Source: Hemerocallis citrina
Taxonomy: Eukaryota; Streptophyta; Magnoliopsida; Asparagales; Asphodelaceae
DNA: 64,000 bases
Direction: 5' to 3'
Assembly: GCA_017893485.1 (NCBI GenBank)
Contig: CM030361.1
Span: 145,824,941-145,888,940 of the forward strand
Shown: positions 57,057-64,000 of the stretch, one piece after another
Numbering within the stretch: the first letter of the stretch is position 1
How the letters are laid out: each line of letters starts with the position of its first letter
Position numbers and translations under genes: made by a program
Notes under the pieces: generated by a model
Told to the model about the DNA's origin: nothing
The model's database searches: none
The model's input: only the letters and a program-made list of their open reading frames with translations

Positions 57057-58935
57057 ATATATTGTTATTAAATTTTGATAGCCATTATTTTGTAAGCCAC
57101 TCTATTTTATTTTATGTTATTATGTTGAGTGTTTAATTAATCTAGTATTTTATTACTTAATTATTTTATTGGATCTTTTTATATAAGACCCAAATCCTAT
57201 TCTCCTATTGGATCTAAAACTGTACCCGTTAAGCCTTAACCCACAACCCTATAACGCTCTACCTGTTACCTAAATACCCATTATACCATTTGTAATACCC
57301 TAAACTTTCATTTTAATAAAATGTTGATTTTTACGTGTTGTGCACGTGCAAATTTCATGTGTATATTATTTATTTATTTTTTTATATATAAAATTTCTTT
57401 TGATAGTATGAACAATTATTTTTCCTTTCCTTTATTTTTCTAAAAGCCTATTTCTAAAGCCTAAAACACTATTTTATTTGTTGAGCCCACTTTAATAATT
57501 CTTTATTTTTATTATTTTGGCCCACAAGCCTAAGCCTACTAATTGTGAAGCCCACAAATTTAATTAATCAATTAAATGGTCACACTTGTCATGTAGACTC
57601 AAATGGTGAACATTTTGATTAATTAAAGGTGTACAAACTTCAAATAGGGGGTAATAGAGGGTAATAGGGGGCACGTGCATGCATGTAGTGTGCAATGCAC
57701 ACTAGTTGGGGCCGGGTATGCTTGGAGTGATGGGGAGTGTGGGTGTGTGTGCATGGGTGGTTGCTACAACTTCCCCTCCTATCCTAGCCATCCATCCTAT
57801 AACTATCCAATGAATCCTAGCCCTCTAATTCATCCTAGAATTAGTATAAATACCCCCCCTATCTACATATATTCTACACTAATAAACTATTAAAAGAGGA
57901 AATTATATAGGAGATATATAGTGTGAGTGTGAGCGTGTGTGTTCCCATTGGAGGCCGGCCATCATCCCCACACTTGGAGCTTTCAGTTTTGGCAAGGAAG
58001 CAAGGGAAGGAGATCGTTGCATCGCAATGTAGGAAGAGAAGGCATCTCGCATTCTAGGAGACTCTAGGAGATTTTCTTATTGGCTTTTCTTCAAAAGGTG
58101 GGTGTTTCTCATGACTTCTAAAGTAGAAATCATGCTAGGGATGAAATTGAATTGTTATTATAAGCTACTAGTTGAAATGAAATGCATGCTTGCCTAATTA
58201 GAAGAGAATTGATAAATTAGCAAATGTGTGTTGTTTGATTACTAGATTTATTAATTATGAGTAAAAGTGAATGTTCTCATTGTTTGTAATGCTAGTATGT
58301 ATGCTAATTATGTTCTAAATGCAAACTATGTGGATTAACTAGTAAAAAGACTAGAACCATGTTTGTTGATTAAAGTATTAAAGTAGAATGTTATGCTAGA
58401 GATGAATGAAAGGGGTAATTTGTTAAGAAATGATTGTTAATGGTTGTAGTAGAATTTCCATTGCTATATGTTCCATATGAGTATGAAAATAAATGAAAAG
58501 AATGTATTTTTGTAAACAAATGATTGAATGCATCATGTGTAGATTAATTAATAAAATGGAAGTTTTACTCGCTTATAAAAATGATTTTGTGTTCTAAAAA
58601 AATATCATAGGTGTCAAGGAGTAAGAAAACATCGTTGTAGTGATTTTTGTGTGGGAAACCATGTTTACTTAGGAACAAGTATGTATTAGTTTTCAAATGT
58701 CGAAATAGTGTTTATAAAAAGCAAATTTAGGCTAAAATTCATGTTTTAAAGAGTTATAAAATGCTTTTAAAAATACTAGTTATTGTTGAATTAAATGTAG
58801 TTTTATTCTGGACATTTTTGTTTTCAAAAGAGGAGAAAAAGAGACAAATTCGTTTTGAGAAATTTTGAAGTATAGTTTTGAACAGAGAATAAGAACAAAA
58901 CCTATTTTAAATATTTTCTAATCGATATGTCTACT

Positions 58936-58996
58936 TAGACCAACTGGTGGAATAGCCTTGGGTTGCTACAGTGTTCGGAGTCTCGGGTTCGATACC
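58936..58996 (+). promoter_or_regulatory. tRNA-like Pol III A/B-box module 1 in F
   Basis: A-box-like TAGACCAACTGG (58936-58947) and B-box GGTTCGATACC (58986-58996), 38 bases apart. Confidence 0.6.
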
Positions 58997-59089
58997 GCGG
59001 CCTTGTTTTTATTTTTTTTATTAAAAACCCAACTAGCTGAAACTCAATACATAGGGATTATAACCCCTAGTCATATCTGTTGACGGCTT

Positions 59090-59144
59090 TGGCGCACTGG
59101 TTCTGTTCGCTGTCTGTATCGCCGCGAGTCGTGGGTTCGAATCT
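59090..59144 (+). promoter_or_regulatory. tRNA-like Pol III A/B-box module 2 in F
   Basis: A-box TGGCGCACTGG (59090-59100) and B-box GGTTCGAATCT (59134-59144), in the same order and spacing (about 154 bases after module 1) as in D1 and D2. Confidence 0.6.
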
Positions 59145-61382
59145 GGTTGGGGGATTTGAGTTTAAAAAATATTTTTTTGGATTTTTTGATTAAATTAAGT
59201 TTTAAAAATAGAATAAAAAATTGGAAAAATGTGTTTTAATTACTGAAAAATTAATATAATTTTATAAGAATAATTTATATAACTTTTGATAAAGTGTGAT
59301 TAAGAAATTGGGATTTTTGCAAGGAAAGACTTCTTTTGAAAATTAAATTGCCCTTTTAAACAAAAGAAAAATAAATGAAAATTTTGAGTTATAAAAGATG
59401 AAAAATTGGTAATGAGAAATTCTTTGAAAGTGTGCTTGTTATGATTAAGTGAATTCTAATTTGTGCTTGTAGTAAGATTTTGAAATGAAAATAATAGACT
59501 TGTGGAATACATGAATTGTTGATTACTACTAGTCGAAACTGATTCTTACACATAAGTTGCTCGTGAAATAGAATTATTGATTGTGATGAGTTATGAAAGA
59601 TGTGAATACATGAATGCTATGCTTATGAAACATGAATTGTGATTAATCATGAAAAGATCTTATGAGTATGAAAAGCTCGACATTGTAATTACGAGTTGAA
59701 ATTGAGAATTAGGGTATAGTCAAGCCTTATACCGGCAATGAAAGAAATGAGAAAATGATATTTTGAAATGAGAATACCAAGGTTGATTTAAGTTCATGTG
59801 AATTAAATGAATAAGACTGGTATAGTGGGAGTGCTACATTCTAAGGGTTGATTTTATTCATGATTCAATTAAACTAAGGATTAGATATATAGTGAAGATG
59901 TGATGAAAGTAAGAGAAAAACATTGAGTATGAGGGCCATTGGATTGGCGGCGTGAGAGTATTCACAGGATGTCCCATGATGAGTCATGATAGGGCGTGGA
60001 TACTGCTCCAGAGTACCGTCCCGGTGGCGACGCTCGTGGGGTGTTTGACGACTGCGGGTGGTGTCATATCTATGGTAGGAGCTGAATTACCATAGGATGC
60101 CTGCATGATGAGTCATGTGTCAGTGCATTGGGATTCCCACCAGGGTGCCTAGACATGAGTTTGTAGGTCAGAAAACATCTAGGATACTTATCGTAGTTAC
60201 AGTAGTAGATTAAGTCATGGCGAGGGATTGAACCCTACAAGATGAAGAATGGTTAAGGGCTTGCCCTCGGACCTATGTAGTATGGGCTGCATAGACTCTG
60301 AACAAGTGCGCATTAGTGTCATATAATACAAATAAATGCATTAAGGACTAAGTGCACATCCACAACACGACATCAATAGGATAGTCCCTTTAGCTTTGTT
60401 TGTGACAAGTTTTGTGGTTTACTAAGAAATAAGAATCGTTATACTATTTCCGGCATAGAGAGGATGGTCGTATATAATATTTCGTCAGTTGAATGAACTG
60501 ACGCGCCCACAGTTTTATATGCAGGGTAAAGATACTTGACACATTGAAGTATACATGCTGCTCAAGTTTGATTTAAATATTGTTTCATGTAATTTATTGT
60601 AAAATTGCTACCGCTGTAATGATGTAAAGGTTTAATTTAACTCTGATGAAAGAAAAGTTTTTATTTCCTTGTAAAATTGTACGAAAGAAGTGTAAAGATC
60701 ATGTGGAACTTCGGATTCAGTTGTATTTTGGAATTCAGGGTGTTACACCATTAACCCTAACCCGTTTACCTATTCACCTCTAACACCTAAACCCTAAATA
60801 TCACCTTATATATTTTGAGCCTGTTTTCCCTGCTCATCATCATACCCCCAGCCGCCCTACCTTTACTCCATCTCGACCCCCCCTAAAACCCATCGTTTTC
60901 CCTGTGCTCCTGCCTTCAGCCGCACCTCCTTCTCAGCCTTCTTCCATTCTTCCTTGCACCTCCTGATCTCTCCTTGTCCCTGTGCTGTTTCCTCCCTCCG
61001 TCGACGTGCAGTGGCGTTGCCAGCCTGTAGTGCCCTGACCCTGCACCCGTCGACCCAGCACGCCCCTGCCATCCGCCAGTCCGAGGCTCCGTCCCTATGT
61101 GTTGTGCTCCTTCCGAGCACCGCACGACTGCTGGCCCCCTACTCCCTGTGCATCCCGCCGCCCTTGCCGTTGTGCCGATCCCTGTCATCGGCAGACCCCC
61201 CCTCCGCTGTGTCCTCCAATGTCAGGCAGCACACAGCCATGCTGTGTTTTTTCCAACGACGGAACAGTAACTCCCCCTATCGGTCATTCCCTTGCCATCA
61301 CGCTGCCGTGTTCCACCACTATCCCCGTCGCACCGCCAACCATCATCGAAGCCAGCAACCCCCGATCCTTGGGTCCCCTGTG

Positions 61383-61640
61383 GTGATCACACAGTGAGTT
61401 AATCATTTTGATCGTCGTCCGTCTGATCACTGATCATCGCGATCGTGATCACTTCTTGATCCGTTGATCGTGGTCATTGAATCTGCATTGATCACCATCA
61501 TCATCATCATCAAGATCTTGATATCGACCGTCAGATCTCTTTTGATCATTGCGATCATGATCTTGATCTTGATCTTCAATCTCAGCCGATCATCCGATAT
61601 TGATCCCCATCAAGATCCGTGCCCGATCATGATCATCATG
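61383..61640 (+). repeat. GATC-dense tract in LTR G2
   Basis: Twenty-one GATC tetramers by my count in about 260 bases, where about one is expected by chance. Many are within TGATCA, CGATCG or AGATCT palindromes. Confidence 0.8.
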
Positions 61641-61721
61641 GTCTTTTGCTCATCACCGTGCCACTGAGATTCTGGTCCCGTTATTCTGCGTGTATTTGGA
61701 TTAATCTAACGTCATCTAAAG

Positions 61722-63510
61722 GCAAGTCATCTCACTTTTGAATTATATTGAATCATATTCGAAATTGTTTATTGAATTCCACAAGTAGATCCATATTGAC
61801 TATCGTATATTGTTATTGTTATCTATTGTTGGGATGCTATAGATTTACACGAGCGAATTCAAGTAGTAGTCTTGACTTCGTGCCGTCTTTTTACTTCCAA
61901 ATTTTTGAGATCTTACATGCATTCATATAGTTAATTATTAAATATAGGAATATGGATTATTGTTGTATTTCATGCCATGACATCTCACAATAATTGTAGA
62001 TTGCATACTAGTATTGATTGTTTATATGACCGATGTTGGTGTGCTAGTTGATTGTGATTAGTAGGGTTGTGGACATTATACATCTTAATACCATGCTCAC
62101 ATAGATGTAACTTGCTGTGATTTATGTTTTCGACCCCTAACTCATCGTTCATAACATTCTAATCATTTTATTCATGAAAAATATATTGAGATCCTGAAAA
62201 TTTTCGCCAACCTAAACATTACCATGCTATTTCGACATAGATAATGTCACCAAAATCAATAACTTCCTGAATATGAAATGTAGCCCCAGATATCTAGTTT
62301 ACTACTCTTTTAAAGAAATTGAATTCCGAGTTATGGTTTGTGAGATATCGCAGTTTTACTGTTGCTGTGTCGTACAATTCCAAATTCTAAAAACTGCTGC
62401 CACACTCTGACTTAAAATTAATTTAACCATGCTACCTATAAGATAATGACTTGAAATTTTGCATGCTGATACTAGACACCCTAAAGAACATTCTTTAATT
62501 TTTCTAGAATTAATTAATGAAGTTTCAGACTTATTTTATATGTATAAACACAATTTTATAAGTTCTGGCTGAACACAAATCCTATGTAGTTTGCTGTTTT
62601 GACACCTGATGCCACAACTTTTATATACCTTATTTATATGTATTGGAACCGGGTAGGAGTCTAGTTTCTAGACCTTCTGACGGATCTACATTTGCTATCC
62701 TGCAGCAACAGAAATTCTTATTTTGGTACAACAACTTACTGCTGTCCAGAATTGGGTTTCTATGTTTAATAATATATAATTGAATCTATAATGTTGAATT
62801 TGGTGTATTTGATTATATAGAGTACATTGCATGATCTTAGTGTTGTGTTGTCATCTTTCTAGTGTCCCTTATTAATCGTATTATCGTATGTTAATTGAAT
62901 AAAGAATGTTAATCAAGCCGAGGTTAAGGGTTGACCAGTGTAGTTGATAATATAGTGACTGTACTCGGAATTGTGGGCTTTGTTCCCAAAATATTGTGTC
63001 GACTAGTGCTATCAATTTATTGTTAGATTACTGAATGCAGTATCCCAATTCATCGTGTATTGTTTTAGGATCTATCGTGCTGACTATTATTATCATTATT
63101 GTGCAAGAAATTGCTATTGTTATCATACGAGTACATGACCTATAGAATCTACCACCTTAGTCTAAACGAAATTGATTGTATGCATGGAACCTATAGTATG
63201 GGATGCAGTAGTACATGCATTAGTTAGGATTAAAATGAATAATAGACTTAAGACCTCATCACATTGTCATTGCATTTTGTCATGTCATTTAACAGTGTTA
63301 TCATTATTGTTTACCATTATTGTTATTGTTTATTGTTATGGTTATAAATCATTATTATTGCACATTCTACTATTATCGCTTTGTCACTGTTCGATACTAT
63401 TGATTTCATTGTTCATTGAAATTCATCGTTATACCGTTATTGTCATTGTTCCTCTGCTTCGATACTTGCTGTCCACGACTTGCTCTAAGGACATTTTGCC
63501 TCTCTTTTAG
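61722..63510 (+). other. Predicted LTR-internal intron, G2 (GC-AG type)
   Basis: Donor TAAAG|GCAAGT and acceptor TTTGCCTCTCTTTTAG|A with a clear pyrimidine tract, 1789 bases. Equivalent to the intron predicted in G, and downstream sequence (TTTGCCTGATGGACTAGG) is similar to G's (ACTGCCTGAAGGAGTAAG). Confidence 0.45.
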
Positions 63511-64000
63511 ATGAGCAGCTTATAGGTATTCAGGGAGATTTGCCTGATGGACTAGGAGAACAACAATGGTGAAAGACTTGTGTGGATGCGTCGTTGAATA
63601 ATTATTGTTTCTTTTTTTTTAAATTTAATATTTGAACATTGTTGTATTTGTGGGTGTTTGACCAGAATATTATTGTTGTTGATTCTAGATGTTGGATTTA
63701 TTTTATGTTGGTTATTTTATGCTTAAATTTCAAGTATTTTTATTTATGTGATTACTTCTTTTATTGCATGTGTGGTTGTTTTACTTCCTGTTTTATATTG
63801 TTGAGTTGAATCGATGACATCCTATGAATGACGCAAGTCCTTCACTGGGCCATGTCACGTGCTTGCATTCCATACTTTTGGAAAGCAGGGCATGACATAA
63901 ATTCACCTCATGATTTTAAATTCAATTTTGATCCATTCTAAGTGTGTGACCCTGTAGGTTCTCATTATGTTGATAGTAATACTAAAATCATATTCTAGAA

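Larger units (their letters stand above)
58098..60524 (+). other. Predicted LTR-internal intron, F
   Basis: Donor AAAAG|GTGGGTG and acceptor TTTTATATGCAG|GG, 2427 bases. The AACTGACG half of the dyad with a CTGAC core lies about 25 bases upstream of the acceptor. With a promoter near 57845 the first exon would be about 220 bases. Confidence 0.5.
57291..60747 (+). mobile_element. Solo LTR F
   Basis: 3457 bp from TGTAATACCCTAAAC to TTCAGGGTGTTACA with perfect target duplications CCATT at 57286-57290 and 60748-60752, inserted in G2. Same family as D1 and D2. TATAAATA at 57845-57852, GGCCGGCC at 57953-57960, donor-like site at 58094-58103, two tRNA-like modules, two TGATGAGTCA sites (59978, 60106), TGTAGTATGGGCTGCATA at 60275-60293 and the dyad at 60483-60503. 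Confidence 0.9.
56767..63897 (+). mobile_element. Solo LTR G2, holding solo LTR F
   Basis: TGTAACCCCTGTTTTCG at 56767 to GCAGGGCATGACA at 63897, with perfect target duplications TAAAT at 56762-56766 and 63898-63902. Net length without F is about 3.67 kb. Same family as G: shared start, ATT microsatellite (56977-57053), short TATATATT promoter, GATC-dense tract (61383-61640), GC-type donor and matching acceptor. It also has TATAGTATGGGATGCAG at 63192-63207. Confidence 0.88.

Noticed and set aside
60954..61397. 147-codon open frame in LTR G2
   Set aside because: Not homologous to the frame in G in the same family position; low-complexity composition.

Overview
This is repeat-dominated nuclear DNA from a flowering plant. 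The two recognisable host genes are a pollen Ole e 1/extensin-type secreted protein (17661-18547, minus) and the first receiver-domain exon of a cytokinin-type response regulator (52344-52470, plus). Almost everything else is nested LTR retrotransposons plus a few small DNA transposons. All boundaries, repeats and homologies were read by eye; no searches were run.

Layout. 1-3982: internal part and 5' LTR of a minus-strand Ty3/gypsy element ('A') that runs off the left edge. 3983-~17008: a decayed Tat-lineage Ty3/gypsy element (minus; gag, protease, RT, two RNase H domains, integrase), split by a short non-coding LTR element arranged LTR-int-LTR-int-LTR (5132-6858) and by a 4.9-kb solo LTR ('E', 7923-12853). 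17661-18547: the Ole e 1 gene. 18932-19694: a hAT element carrying a tRNA-Ile-like sequence. 19748-32543: a very decayed Ty1/copia element (minus) holding a solo LTR ('D1', 21062-28147), which holds another ('D2', 24037-27345). 33201-37454: solo LTR 'G'. 38037-50877: a complete chromovirus-like Ty3/gypsy element ('B', minus) with two LTRs, PBS, PPT and a perfect 5-bp target duplication, inserted in a 31-bp minisatellite; its 3' LTR holds a Helitron-like insert. 51033-56200: two palindrome-rich MITEs, the response-regulator exon, further MITE or foldback sequences and a 57-bp minisatellite. 56767-63897: solo LTR 'G2' (same family as G) holding solo LTR 'F' (same family as D1 and D2).

Five of the six solo LTRs have perfect 5-bp target duplications; the sixth differs by one C-to-T change. 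The window therefore records many LTR-LTR recombination events and a clear order of insertion.

The most interesting pattern is shared by the large LTRs (A, B, D1, D2, E, F; and G, G2 in variant form). Each has a splice-donor-like site (AAG|GTGGGT or AAG|GTGAGT; AAG|GCAAGT in G and G2) about 0.2-1 kb after the likely promoter, and an acceptor-like site about 260-440 bases before the LTR end. This predicts an LTR-internal intron of about 2.2 kb in most cases. Just upstream of the acceptor, A, B, D1, D2, E and F carry a small dyad (CGTCAGTW-GAAT-WACTGACG and variants) with a paired change in its stem. The predicted intron of D1, D2 and F holds two tandem Pol III A-box/B-box (tRNA-like) modules. 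A and B also share an unusual coding region between PBS and gag, interrupted by a stop codon at the same place in both.
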